Assembly (NCBI GenBank): GCA_009781175.1
Contig: WQYQ01000014.1
Location: 1 to 64,000, forward strand
From: Betaproteobacteria bacterium
Lineage (GTDB): Bacteria; Pseudomonadota; Gammaproteobacteria; Burkholderiales; Rhodocyclaceae
DNA: 64,000 bases
Reading direction: 5' to 3'
A program made the translations under genes and the position numbers. Within the stretch, counting starts at the first letter, position 1; every line of letters starts with the position of its first letter. The notes under the pieces were generated by a model that ran no database searches, had not been told where the DNA came from, and saw nothing but the letters and a program-made list of their open reading frames with translations. Positions 1 to 10,902 of the stretch are shown one piece after another.

Positions 1-946
1 CCTCGCGGGTCTGGCGGTCGAGGTCTTTGCGGTCAACGACGAAAAGGCACTTTTCGATGTTGGGGTTGGCCTTGAGCAGCGTGGCGGCCTTGAAGCTGGT
101 GAGGGTTTTTCCGCTGCCGGTGGTGTGCCAGATGTAGCCGTTGCCGAGGTTCTTTTCGATGCACTCGACGATGTTCTTGACGGCGTAGATCTGGTAAGGC
201 CGCATCATCAGCAGCTTCTTTTCGCTGGCGACGAGCACCATGTAGCGGCTGATCGTCTGCCCCAGGGTGCATTTGGCGAGGAAGGCGTCGGCGAAGCGGT
301 CGATGCCGTTGATCTTGGCGTTGTCGGGGGCGGCGTGCTGGTAGATGGGCAGAAAGCGCTCGTCGGCGTTGAAGCTGAAGTGGCGGGCGTTGTTGTTGGC
401 GAAGTACCAGGTGGCGTCGCGGTTGCTGACGATGAAAAGCTGCACGAAGCACAGCAGCGTGCGGGTGTAGCCGTTGCCGGGGTCGTTTTTGTAGTCGACG
501 ATCTGCTCGATGGCGCGGCGGGGGTTGATGCCGAGCGTTTTCAGCTCGATCTGGGCGGCGGGCACGCCGTTGATGAGCAGGATGACGTCGTAGCGGTGGT
601 GGCTGTAGTCGGTGTTGATGCGCAACTGGTTGACGACTTCGAAGGTGTTCTTGCACCAGTCCTGGAGGTTGACCAGGGTGTAGTTCAGCGGCGTGCCGTC
701 GTCGCGGGTGAAGGCGTTGCGGTTGCGCAGGGTCTGGGCGGCGGTGAAGACGTCGGGGCTGACGATTTCGGCCAGCAGGCGCTGGAATTCATCATCAGTG
801 AGCGTGACCCGGTTGAGCGCCTGGAATTTCTCGCGGAAGTTGGCCTCCAGCGCGGCGCGGTCGCGGATGTCGGGGCGATAGGTGTATTTGAGATCGACCA
901 GCTTGGAGAGCAGATCCTGTTAGATTTGGTTTTCAGTTGTTGTCAT
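1..946 (-). pseudogene. hsdR: Type I restriction endonuclease R subunit, 5' part, with in-frame stop at codon 9
   Basis: Translating the minus strand from the ATG at 946 gives MTTTENQI, a TAA (plus-strand 920-922), then an uninterrupted frame to the window edge beginning QDLLSKLVDLKYTYRPDIRD, the typical HsdR N-terminus. The frame then shows a PD-(D/E)XK nuclease core (YDVILLING...IELK, with NPRRAIEQIV after it) and a Walker A motif GYIWHTTGSGKT near residue 270. HsdR cleaves unmethylated DNA and translocates it using ATP. No ATG or GTG follows the stop for well over 100 codons, so the gene is probably inactive unless the stop is a base-call error or is read through. The ORF track shows only shadows here because the real frame runs off the window. 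The partner hsdM and hsdS genes would lie outside to the left. Confidence 0.8.
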
Positions 947-967
947 CGGCAGGTCCAAAAATTCATC

Positions 968-1087
968 TAGAGCGATTTTGATTCATGCGCATACATATCT
1001 GGGTTCGTAGGGGCGGCATTCTGCCGCCCCTACGAAATTTCTCCCGCACTTCGCGTGAATGTATGGAATTACATCAAAACCGCTCTA
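968..1087. mobile_element. MITE-like element with 15-bp terminal inverted repeats and an internal palindrome
   Basis: The left end TAGAGCGATTTTGAT and the reverse complement of the right end TAGAGCGGTTTTGAT match at 14 of 15 bases. The centre (about 1006-1037) is a near-perfect hairpin, TCGTAGGGGCGGCA, a TTC loop, then its inverse. There is no coding capacity in 120 bp. TA dinucleotides at both ends would suit a TA target duplication. It sits between the hsdR start and the gyrB terminator. The family is not one I can name. Confidence 0.65.
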
Positions 1088-1116
1088 ACTCCGATTATTC
1101 AAAGTAGTCCGCTTAA

Positions 1117-1146
1117 GAAAAAAGCCCACTTTCGCGGGCTTTCTTC
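1117..1146 (-). terminator. Intrinsic terminator of gyrB
   Basis: On the minus strand, 30-60 bases past the gyrB stop, a GCCCGC-GAAA-GTGGGC stem-loop is followed by a run of six T residues. Because A-rich sequence also precedes the stem, it may work weakly in both directions. Confidence 0.85.
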
Positions 1147-1175
1147 ATCTTCATTGTCTGCGTAAGCCGACAAAA

Positions 1176-3698
<2,523 letters not shown>

Positions 3699-3755
3699 TT
3701 ATGGGCCGCATATCCATGCAGCCCATCGTTTCCACGGTGAATACGCCGACGCGCA

Positions 3756-4859
3756 TTAGATCCGCATCGGCATCACGACGTATTTGAAGCATTCGTCGTT
3801 GGGCAAGGTAATCAAAGCGCTTGAATTGCTGTCGTTGAGTCGCAGTTCGACTTCATCGACATGCGTGTTGGTCAGCACATCAAGCAGGTAGGTGACATTG
3901 AAGCCAATATCGACGCCTTCTCCGGCATAGTCGACTTCGAGTTCTTCCTGCGCTTCTTCCTGCTCGGCGTTGGTGCTGAGAATTTTCAGGCTGCCTTCGG
4001 CGAGCACGATTCGAACGCCACGGAACTTTTCGTTAGTGAGAATCGCCGCGCGCTGTAATGAAGCAAGCCAGGCAAGTCTCCCCAGACGAATGAGTTTCGG
4101 ATGCCCTTTCGGGATGACGCGTTCGTAATCGGGGAATTTGCCGTCGATGAGCTTGGTAATCAACTCGATCGGGCCGAAACGGAAACGCGCCTGGTTGCCG
4201 GCGAGCGAGATTTCGAGCGGTTCGTCACTATCGGCAAGCTGGCGGCTGAGTTCGAGAACCGTCTTGCGCGGCAAAATGACTTCCGCCTTGGGCATTTCGC
4301 CTTCGACAGCGGCACTCGCGAATGCGAGGCGGTGGCCGTCGGTGGCAACCATGCGCAGTTCGGATTCCTGCACCATCAAAAGCAGGCCATTGAGGTAGTA
4401 GCGGATGTCCTGCGCGGCCATCGCATACGAAACCTGGGCAAGCTGATGCTTGAAGGCTTTTTGCGAGACGTTAATCGTGACCGCTTCGGCTTCGTTGAAC
4501 TGCATGCGCGGGTAATCGCTCGCAGGAAGCGTCTGAAGCTGGAAACGGCTTTTTCCGGCGTGCAGCGAAAGCCGGCTGCCGTCGAGCTTGAAACTGACTT
4601 CCATGCCTTCCGGCAGCGCGCGTAGGATGTCCTGCAGCTTGCGCGCACCAACCGTCAAACTCGCGTCTTCGCTCCCGCTTGCCGTGCCATGCGTGCGGAT
4701 CTGAATTTCGATATCCGTCGCCAATAGCGTAAGTACGCCGCCCTTTTTATCGATCAGGACGTTGGAAAGAATCGGCAGGGTATGCCGCTTCTCGACAATG
4801 CCCGAAACCGACTGCAAGGGAGCCAGCAGCGCTTCGCGCGTAGCTGTTAACAGAAGCAT
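3756..4859 (-). CDS. dnaN: DNA polymerase III sliding clamp (beta subunit)
   Basis: The beta clamp is a dimeric ring that tethers DNA polymerase III to DNA and recruits other repair and replication factors. The 367-aa length is standard. The N-terminus MLLLTATREALLAPLQSVSGI, the internal LPILSNVLID and the C-terminal YVVMPMRI (the latter forming part of the partner-peptide cleft in the family) are diagnostic. It lies between dnaA and gyrB, downstream of the likely origin. No recF gene follows; gyrB comes next after 90 bp. Confidence 0.98.
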   Translation of the reverse strand: MLLLTATREALLAPLQSVSGIVEKRHTLPILSNVLIDKKGGVLTLLATDIEIQIRTHGTASGSEDASLTVGARKLQDILRALPEGMEVSFKLDGSRLSLHAGKSRFQLQTLPASDYPRMQFNEAEAVTINVSQKAFKHQLAQVSYAMAAQDIRYYLNGLLLMVQESELRMVATDGHRLAFASAAVEGEMPKAEVILPRKTVLELSRQLADSDEPLEISLAGNQARFRFGPIELITKLIDGKFPDYERVIPKGHPKLIRLGRLAWLASLQRAAILTNEKFRGVRIVLAEGSLKILSTNAEQEEAQEELEVDYAGEGVDIGFNVTYLLDVLTNTHVDEVELRLNDSNSSALITLPNDECFKYVVMPMRI

Positions 4860-4899
4860 TTAAGTAAACTCCTATTATTAGTAAACGTCGTCCATATTT

Positions 4900-4908
4900 T
4901 GTGGATAA
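4900..4908 (-). promoter_or_regulatory. DnaA box, perfect consensus
   Basis: The plus-strand sequence TGTGGATAA is the exact complement of TTATCCACA, the high-affinity DnaA-ATP/ADP binding site. It lies about 40 bp upstream of the dnaN start. Confidence 0.75.
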
Positions 4909-5117
4909 GTTGTTTTCTTTTTTTAGAATCAAAAACTTATACCACTCTATAAGATGTTGAAAAGAGGTTTTGAAAGCGCTACAACAAGTGGGGATATTTT
5001 TTCATCTGTTTCAATCGATAAGGCTTATCCCCAAACCCTGCTCAATTTTTACTGCCGTGAATCCACAACCGAAGATGTGGATTTTGCTTTTGAAATCTGT
5101 CCGTGAATCACCAAAAA

Positions 5118-5171
5118 CTCGTCCCGCCAACCTTGCCATGAATGGAGGGGCTTGTGCTCAATTCGTGGTCA
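5118..5171 (+). repeat. 54-bp dispersed repeat, diverged copy A (inside oriC region)
   Basis: By eye alignment, 42 of 54 bases match the minus strand of 17676-17729, and all but one difference are transitions. The shared core reads GGGGCTTG(T/C)GCTC. In copy B the core CCCCGCCATAAATGGCGGGG is a perfect hairpin; here the stem has decayed. Both translate to a similar xxAxNGGACAxxVV peptide in one frame. Confidence 0.6.
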
Positions 5172-5429
5172 GGATGTTTTCCGGTTTTGGTTTTTCAGTT
5201 AACTGTTTCTTGTAAACATATAACTACTATTAGTAATGTTCGGACGATTTCTGTGGGTAAGTAAAAATAATGTTTTAAATACAGTAATTTAGTTCGGTTC
5301 AAAGGCTGTCGAAAAGATGCGTATGCTTACCTGCGGTGTTTTGGATGATTTTTGAAAACGGCATTGCAAGCATGCTTGTCCCCATTTGGTTCCTGTGTCT
5401 TTCCACGCTTAATTCACAAAAACAGCTTT

Positions 5430-6905
5430 TTAACCCCGCAAAGTCTGTATCAGCACATGGATATCATGGTTGAGTTGCTGATCCGCGAGGCGTAGATCTA
5501 TGATCGTGCGGCAGGCGTGTAGGACTGTTGTGTGGTCGCGTCCGCCGAAGGCTTCGCCAATCGCGGGTAGGGATGCGGGTGTCAGTTCCTTGGCGAGGAA
5601 CATTGCGACCTGACGAGGCCGAGCGATCGCGCGCGTGCGTTTTTTCGAATGCATGTCCGCGACTTTGATCTTGTAGTAATCGGACACGGTTTTTTGAATC
5701 AGTTCGAATGTGATCTGGCGGTTGTGGGCAGCGAGCAGGTCGCGCAGCGCTTCCTTCGCGAGTTCGAGGTTGATTTCGCGGCCGTGGAAGCGGGCGAAGG
5801 CAAGCACTTTTTTCAATGCGCCTTCGAGTTCGCGCACGTTTGAGCGGAGATTTTTCGCGATCAGAAATGCCACATCGTCGCCGAGTTCTATGCGTTCAAC
5901 TTCGGCTTTCTTCTTGAGAATCGCGACGCGCATTTCAAGTTCGGGCGGTTCGATTTGAACCGTCAAACCCCAGTCGAAACGGGAAATCAGGCGGTCTTCC
6001 AGACCCGCAACATCTTTCGGATAGGTGTCGCAAGTGATCACGATCTGCTTGCGCGCCTCGGTCAAGGCGTTGAAAGCATGGAAGAATTCTTCTTGAGTCC
6101 GGTTTTTGTTGTTGAAGAACTGGATATCGTCGATCAGCAGTAGATCGAGCGAACGGTAATAGCGCTTGAACTGATCGAAGCTTTTCTGCTGGTAGGCGCG
6201 CACGACATCGGCGTAGTAATCCTCCGCATGCACGTAGCGGATGACGGTTTTAGGATTGGCTCGCCAGACAGCATTGCCGAGCGCGTGAATCAGGTGGGTT
6301 TTCCCCAGGCCGACGCCGCCATAGACGAAGAGCGGGTTGTAGCTGGTGCCGGGGTTCTGCGAAACCTGCATTGCCGCGGCGCGGGCCAGATCGTTAGCAC
6401 GGCCGGTAACGAGATTATCGAAGGTGAAATCGGGGTTCAGGCGTGTCCGTTCGTAAGCTGGGCTCTGGTCTTCTTCGTGTGTGTTTTCGCGGATGCTGGC
6501 CGCGGGTGTTTTTTTCGCCGTAGCTTGGCTGGCGTTTTCCTGGACTTCGGCGGCGGGCGGTGCTGTTAAGGCCACAGGCTTTGGCGCCGGATTTGTTTTG
6601 GGAGGCGTGGCGCCCAAGGCAAGCTTGATCGTCACAGGTTCGCCAAAAAATTCGCTGCCGATTTCTTCGATGCGGCGCAGGTAACGTTCCCGCACCCATT
6701 GCAGGACAAAACGGTTCGGAGCCAGCAGTTGGAAGCTGCGCGGATCGTCGCTTCGGGAAGAGGTAAGCGCCCGAATCCATGTGTTGAACTGCTGTGGAGG
6801 CAGCTCGGATTCCAAGCGGGCAAGACAGGAAGGCCAGAACTCGTGATTCACGTTTGGTGGGGAGATTCCTTTGTCTGGAGTGCTTAAATCCCGCACGGCA
6901 GACAT
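5430..6905 (-). CDS. dnaA: Chromosomal replication initiator protein DnaA
   Basis: DnaA binds DnaA boxes at oriC, melts the origin and loads the helicase. Domain I starts at [24 protein letters not shown] long Pro/Ala-rich linker (about residues 100-150) follows. The AAA+ domain has Walker [14 protein letters not shown] and Walker [11 protein letters not shown], and domain IV carries the DNA-binding signature [15 protein letters not shown]. At 491 aa it is slightly long: the ATG start adds 18 residues ([12 protein letters not shown]...) ahead of the usual N-terminus, and a GTG at Val19 just before NHEFW would give the more usual length. Neither has an ideal Shine-Dalgarno. It is divergent from rpmH. 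Confidence 0.97.
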   Translation of the reverse strand: MSAVRDLSTPDKGISPPNVNHEFWPSCLARLESELPPQQFNTWIRALTSSRSDDPRSFQLLAPNRFVLQWVRERYLRRIEEIGSEFFGEPVTIKLALGATPPKTNPAPKPVALTAPPAAEVQENASQATAKKTPAASIRENTHEEDQSPAYERTRLNPDFTFDNLVTGRANDLARAAAMQVSQNPGTSYNPLFVYGGVGLGKTHLIHALGNAVWRANPKTVIRYVHAEDYYADVVRAYQQKSFDQFKRYYRSLDLLLIDDIQFFNNKNRTQEEFFHAFNALTEARKQIVITCDTYPKDVAGLEDRLISRFDWGLTVQIEPPELEMRVAILKKKAEVERIELGDDVAFLIAKNLRSNVRELEGALKKVLAFARFHGREINLELAKEALRDLLAAHNRQITFELIQKTVSDYYKIKVADMHSKKRTRAIARPRQVAMFLAKELTPASLPAIGEAFGGRDHTTVLHACRTIIDLRLADQQLNHDIHVLIQTLRG

Positions 6906-7124
6906 TGAATTAACTCAATGTTTTTATTTAGGTTTTATGAAACGGAACAGAGATATTAGGGTTCCTAACGGGCTCATGGACCGTACGGCTAAAGAGACGC
7001 TATTCTACGCCTTACCCATATATTTATCCACAGCTTCCGGCCGGGGAAGCTTGTTTAATCCATTGACTAAAATGGAATTTATTGCTATTTTTGAACGTTT
7101 CTCTGTCTATCTAGGGTTTTGGTC
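6906..7124. other. dnaA-rpmH divergent intergenic region
   Basis: This region is A+T-rich and must contain the divergent promoters of dnaA and rpmH. It holds one perfect DnaA box, at 7024-7032. In some bacteria this gap also acts as part of a bipartite origin, which the single box neither supports strongly nor excludes. Confidence 0.5.
7024..7032 (+). promoter_or_regulatory. DnaA box, perfect consensus, between dnaA and rpmH
   Basis: TTATCCACA occurs exactly, about 120 bp upstream of the dnaA start codon. It may serve in dnaA autoregulation. Confidence 0.7.
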
Positions 7125-7259
7125 ATGAAGCGCACTTATCAGCCTTCTGTTGTTCGCCGTAAGCGTACTCACGGCTTCCTCGTTCGTTCGCGTACTCGTG
7201 GTGGCCGCAAGGTCATCGCCGCTCGCCGTGCAAAGGGCCGTCATCGTCTCGCCGTTTAA
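7125..7259 (+). CDS. rpmH: 50S ribosomal protein L34
   Basis: L34 is a 44-aa basic protein of the large ribosomal subunit, missing from the ORF track because it is short. It reads [20 protein letters not shown] and ends [10 protein letters not shown], matching the family end to end. It is first in the conserved rpmH-rnpA-yidD-yidC-mnmE run and divergent from dnaA. Confidence 0.97.
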   Translation: MKRTYQPSVVRRKRTHGFLVRSRTRGGRKVIAARRAKGRHRLAV

Positions 7260-7296
7260 TCCGGCGCTTTCTGCAATATCGAACCAGCCTGCGAGT

Positions 7297-7629
7297 TTGC
7301 GACCGGATTACCGGCTGCATAAGGCTGGCGATTTTGCTGCGGTATTTTCTTATCGGCGGGCCGTGCGGGGGAATCTGTTCCACTTGCATTACCGGCCGAA
7401 TGGCTTGGCAGGTGCCCGTATTGGCTTCGTCGTGGCGAAAAAGCTTGCGAAACATGCGGTGCTGCGTAACTTGATCAAACGGATCGGACGCGAGGCTTTC
7501 AGGTTGCGGCGCTCCGGTTTGCCGCGCTGCGACCTCGTGCTGCGGCTCGTGGCACCGCCATCGGTGGCGAGCCGGCGAATGATTCGTTCTGAGATGGATA
7601 CTCTGCTGGATAGGTTGCCGCGAGGGTGA
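7297..7629 (+). CDS. rnpA: Ribonuclease P protein component
   Basis: RnpA is the protein cofactor of RNase P, which matures the 5' ends of tRNAs. The body shows YRLHKAGDFAAVF, GARIGFVVAKKLAKHAVLRN and the RNR-like signature LIKRIGREAFR. The ORF track starts at 7150, which would overlap rpmH by 110 bp. There is no ATG nearer the conserved domain, so I chose the TTG at 7297, giving 110 aa, close to the usual size. A weak start suits the family's tendency to be translated poorly relative to rpmH, but the exact start is uncertain. It ends one base before the yidD start region. Confidence 0.9.
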   Translation: MRPDYRLHKAGDFAAVFSYRRAVRGNLFHLHYRPNGLAGARIGFVVAKKLAKHAVLRNLIKRIGREAFRLRRSGLPRCDLVLRLVAPPSVASRRMIRSEMDTLLDRLPRG

Positions 7630-7632
7630 GTG

Positions 7633-7845
7633 ATGATGAAAACCCTGCTTGTTTTTTTGCTGCGCGCCTACCGCATTCTTTTGAGCCCGTTTCTGGGCCG
7701 TAATTGCCGTTTTCATCCCAGTTGTTCGGCGTATGCCATTGAAGCCCTTGAGCGCTACGGCGCCATCAAGGGCAGTTGGCTCGCCGCGCGCCGAGTGATG
7801 CGCTGTCATCCCTGGAACCCCGGCGGTTATGATCCGGTTCCTTAA
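7633..7845 (+). CDS. yidD: Membrane protein insertion efficiency factor YidD
   Basis: YidD is a small membrane-associated protein that helps YidC-dependent insertion. The 70-aa protein has an N-terminal amphipathic or membrane helix, [18 protein letters not shown], and the family signature [15 protein letters not shown] followed by [13 protein letters not shown]. The stop of rnpA is followed directly by GTG ATG ATG; I took the first ATG, with a GAGGGTGAG Shine-Dalgarno-like stretch ahead. It is translationally coupled to rnpA and 42 bp from yidC. Confidence 0.95.
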   Translation: MMKTLLVFLLRAYRILLSPFLGRNCRFHPSCSAYAIEALERYGAIKGSWLAARRVMRCHPWNPGGYDPVP

Positions 7846-7887
7846 TCTCAGCCATCCCAGTCAAAGCATTCGATCAAGAAGATCCTG

Positions 7888-9543
7888 ATGGAAAACCGTC
7901 GCCTGATTCTCCTGTTAGTTTTTACGTTCTCCCTGGTCATGCTGTGGGATGCCTGGACCAAGCATAACCAGCCGCCGCATACTCCAAATACTGCCCAGAG
8001 CCAGCCTGCCAATACTGGTGTTCCCAGTGCGCCACAAGTGGGCCAGAACGCTGTTGCGCCTGCCGCGGTAATACCTGCGGCTGCGGAGCGTAAGACCGCA
8101 CCGCGGGTAACAGTCGAGACCGATCTGCTGCGCGCGCAGATTTCCGCTTTGGGTGGAGATATCGTCAGGCTGGAACTCCTTAAGCACGGTTCGACGGAAG
8201 ATCCCAAAAAACCGTATGTGATCTTCGACGACGGCGCTCAGCATCTTTATTTGGCGCAGACCGGCCTGATCGGCGAGGGCCTGCCGAATCACAACACGAT
8301 CTTCACGCTGCCGGCGGACAAACTTGAGTTGAAAGAAGGGCAGGACAGCGTCGCGCTGCGCATGGAAGCTACCGGCGCGAACGGCGTGAAGGTGGTCAAG
8401 ACGCTTACCTTCCATCGTGGAAGCTATGTCATCGACGTAAGCAAGGAAGTCCAGAACGGCGGCTCCGCGCCGCTCAACACAAGCGCCTATTTCAAGCTGA
8501 CGCGCGACGACAAGCCGCTTGAACAAAGTCATGGTTTCTTCGGCGGCGCGCGGACTTTCACCGGCCCGGCGTTCTACGACGAGAGCGAGAAGTTTCGCAA
8601 GGTCGACTTCAAGGACATCGCGAACAACAAGGCCAAGCTGCCCGCGCCGGCCGATGACGGCTGGGTGGCGATGGTTCAGCATTACTTCGTCTCGGCTTTC
8701 CTGCCGGCCTCGGGTCACCGCGAATTCTTCGTGCAGGATGTTGGCAATGGCGTGTTTTCGGCTGGCGTGAAGATGCCAATGGAAGAGATTGCGCCGGGGC
8801 AGAAGGCCAGCATCACGGTTCAGCTGTATGTCGGTCCGCAGGAGCAGAAAAAGCTCGCCGAACTCGCGCCGGGTTTCGATCTCGTCGTCGACTATGGCTG
8901 GCTGACGGTTATCGCCGCGCCGCTGTTCTGGGTGCTGTCCTGGTTGTACAGGCTTGTCGGCAACTGGGGCTGGGCGATCATCGCGCTGACCGTGCTGATC
9001 AAGCTTATCTTCTTCCCGTTGTCCGCCGCCTCTTATAAGTCGATGGCCAAAATGAAGACGCTCATGCCGCGCATGAAGCGGATTCAGGAGGAGTACAAAG
9101 ACGACCGGATGAAGATGAACCAGGAGATGATGGAGCTGTACAAGCGGGAAAAGGTCAACCCGATGGGCGGGTGCTGGCCGATCCTGGTGCAGATGCCCGT
9201 CTTCATTGCGCTGTACTGGGTGCTGCTTAGCACGGTCGAAATGCGTCAGGCGCCTTGGCTCGGCTGGATTACCGACTTGTCGGTCAAGGACCCGTATTTC
9301 ATTCTGCCGATCATCATGGGCGTGACAAGCCTTATCCAGGTCAAGCTCAATCCCGCGCCGCCGGACCCGGTACAAGCGAAGGTCATGCTGTTCATGCCGA
9401 TTTTCTTTACCATCATGATGGCTTGGTTCCCCGCCGGTCTTGTTCTCTATTGGGTGGTGAACAACCTCTTGTCGATTGGTCAGCAGTGGTACATCACTCG
9501 GATGTTCGGCGCCAGCGCGAGTGAAGCCCACCATCGCACCTGA
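7888..9543 (+). CDS. yidC: Membrane protein insertase YidC
   Basis: YidC inserts and folds inner membrane proteins, alone or with SecYEG, including subunits a and c of ATP synthase. At 551 aa it has the Gram-negative layout: an N-terminal membrane anchor ([19 protein letters not shown]), a large periplasmic domain of about residues 40-330, and a C-terminal five-helix core with [21 protein letters not shown], the cytoplasmic hairpin rich in [12 protein letters not shown], and [21 protein letters not shown]. The mnmE start lies inside its last codons. Confidence 0.98.
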   Translation: MENRRLILLLVFTFSLVMLWDAWTKHNQPPHTPNTAQSQPANTGVPSAPQVGQNAVAPAAVIPAAAERKTAPRVTVETDLLRAQISALGGDIVRLELLKHGSTEDPKKPYVIFDDGAQHLYLAQTGLIGEGLPNHNTIFTLPADKLELKEGQDSVALRMEATGANGVKVVKTLTFHRGSYVIDVSKEVQNGGSAPLNTSAYFKLTRDDKPLEQSHGFFGGARTFTGPAFYDESEKFRKVDFKDIANNKAKLPAPADDGWVAMVQHYFVSAFLPASGHREFFVQDVGNGVFSAGVKMPMEEIAPGQKASITVQLYVGPQEQKKLAELAPGFDLVVDYGWLTVIAAPLFWVLSWLYRLVGNWGWAIIALTVLIKLIFFPLSAASYKSMAKMKTLMPRMKRIQEEYKDDRMKMNQEMMELYKREKVNPMGGCWPILVQMPVFIALYWVLLSTVEMRQAPWLGWITDLSVKDPYFILPIIMGVTSLIQVKLNPAPPDPVQAKVMLFMPIFFTIMMAWFPAGLVLYWVVNNLLSIGQQWYITRMFGASASEAHHRT

Positions 9544-10876
9544 ACGGATCGCCGCGATTGCCACCGCGCCCGGGCGTGGTGGCATCGGGGTGGTTCGGCT
9601 CTCCGGGCCTAATCTGGCGGTTCTCGCCAAAAGCTTGACGGGTAAGCTTCCCACACCGCGTCAGGCGCATTTCACCAAATTTCTCGACGCATCAGGCCAG
9701 CCTATCGATGCCGGCCTGATGTTGTTTTTCCCCGCGCCGCATTCTTATACCGGCGAAGACGTGCTTGAGTTGCAAGGGCATGGCGGCCCGGTCGTGATGC
9801 AAATGCTGCTCGCGCGCTGCCTCGAACTTGGTGCGCGTCTGGCGCGTCCCGGAGAATTCACCCAGCGCGCGTTTCTGAATGACAAGCTCGATCTGGCGCA
9901 GGCGGAAGCCGTTGCTGATTTGATCGATGCGGATACTTCGGCTGCGGCGCGTTCGGCTTTGCGCTCCCTGGATGGCGAGTTTTCGCGCCGGATTCATATT
10001 TGGTGTGAGAAGTTGATCAACCTGCGGATGCTGGTCGAAGCGACCTTGGATTTCCCGGAAGAAGAGGTCGATTTTTTACGCGTGGCAAAAGCTTTCGAGC
10101 ATCTTGAGTCACTGCTTAAATCATTAGAAAAACTGCTCAAGCAGTCAAAACAAGGCAGTTTGCTGCGCACGGGCTTGCATGTCGTTTTGGCGGGGCAGCC
10201 CAATGTTGGCAAGTCGAGTTTGTTGAACTGCCTTTCCGGCGAGGATCGGGCAATCGTGACCGAAGTCGCCGGCACGACGCGCGATGTGCTACGCGAGACG
10301 ATCCAGATTGAAGGCATTCCGCTGCACATCATCGACACCGCGGGTTTGCGCGATACCGAAGACACGATCGAGCGGATCGGCATCGCCCGGACCTGGAAAG
10401 AAATCGAACGGGCCGATTTGATTTTGCGTCTGGTCGATGCCCGAGTGGGCGTCTCCGCGGAAGATCACGCGATCGATAGCCGCTTGCCGAGCGACGTGCC
10501 CGTTCTCTGGGTCTTCAACAAAATCGATCTAGTTGGAATGCAGGCCGGAAAAGTCGAAAGCGACACGGGAACCTGGATTCGCCTTTCCGCGCTAAGTGGA
10601 AACGGTGTCGATTTGCTGCGCAGCGAGTTGTTGCGGGTAGCGGGTTGGGAAGCGCACGGAGAAGAAATATTTTTGGCGCGTGAGCGACATCTCGAAGCGC
10701 TTCGGGAAGCGCACGGGCATGTTCTTCAAGCGATCGCACATGCTTCAAATGATATGCTCGATTTGATGGCGGAAGAATTGCGTCTTGCCCAAGAAGTGGT
10801 CAATCGAATCACGGGCGCTTTTAGCGCCGACGATCTCCTGGGGGTTATTTTTTCCCGGTTTTGTATTGGGAAATGA
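9521..10876 (+). CDS. mnmE: tRNA uridine-5-carboxymethylaminomethyl modification GTPase MnmE
   Basis: With MnmG this GTPase makes the cmnm5 modification at U34 of certain tRNAs. An N-terminal tetrahydrofolate-binding domain starts [20 protein letters not shown]. The G domain has P-loop [12 protein letters not shown], switch motif TTRDVLRE, G3 DTAGLRD and G4 NKID, and the C-terminus has the FCIGK with the redox Cys of the family. I chose the GTG at 9521 over the listed 9476 start, giving 451 aa (normal length) and a 23-bp overlap with yidC. The restriction-modification operon follows 26 bp later; its partner mnmG lies about 8.5 kb downstream. Confidence 0.97.
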   Translation: MKPTIAPERIAAIATAPGRGGIGVVRLSGPNLAVLAKSLTGKLPTPRQAHFTKFLDASGQPIDAGLMLFFPAPHSYTGEDVLELQGHGGPVVMQMLLARCLELGARLARPGEFTQRAFLNDKLDLAQAEAVADLIDADTSAAARSALRSLDGEFSRRIHIWCEKLINLRMLVEATLDFPEEEVDFLRVAKAFEHLESLLKSLEKLLKQSKQGSLLRTGLHVVLAGQPNVGKSSLLNCLSGEDRAIVTEVAGTTRDVLRETIQIEGIPLHIIDTAGLRDTEDTIERIGIARTWKEIERADLILRLVDARVGVSAEDHAIDSRLPSDVPVLWVFNKIDLVGMQAGKVESDTGTWIRLSALSGNGVDLLRSELLRVAGWEAHGEEIFLARERHLEALREAHGHVLQAIAHASNDMLDLMAEELRLAQEVVNRITGAFSADDLLGVIFSRFCIGK

Positions 10877-10902
10877 TCCAATGCCTATGTGTTGCATCCC
10901 AT

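Larger units (their letters stand above)
4860..5429. other. oriC: Probable replication origin (oriC) between dnaA and dnaN
   Basis: This is a 570-bp gene-free stretch between dnaA and dnaN. It holds a perfect DnaA box on the minus strand (TGTGGATAA, 4900-4908), near-boxes TTATCCCCA (5025-5033) and TGTGGGTAA (5252-5260), and an ATCCACA/TGTGGAT inverted pair at about 5060-5082. A strongly A+T-rich tract, about 5208-5292, would suit a DNA unwinding element. It also holds a diverged copy of the 54-bp repeat also seen after hsdS. The 81-aa ORF at 4970-5215 is not counted as a gene. The alternative is the dnaA-rpmH gap, which has only one box. Confidence 0.65.

Noticed and set aside
125-970. 281-aa plus-strand ORF at the left edge
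   Set aside because: It is antisense to the hsdR frame; its composition (Val/Ala/Asp-rich) is a shadow artefact of GC-rich DNA.
4970-5215. 81-aa ORF in the oriC region
   Set aside because: Overlaps DnaA boxes and the decayed repeat, and its similarity to the ORF at 17605-17853 is explained by the shared 54-bp repeat.
7915-9654. 579-aa minus-strand ORF across yidC
   Set aside because: Antisense shadow of yidC.
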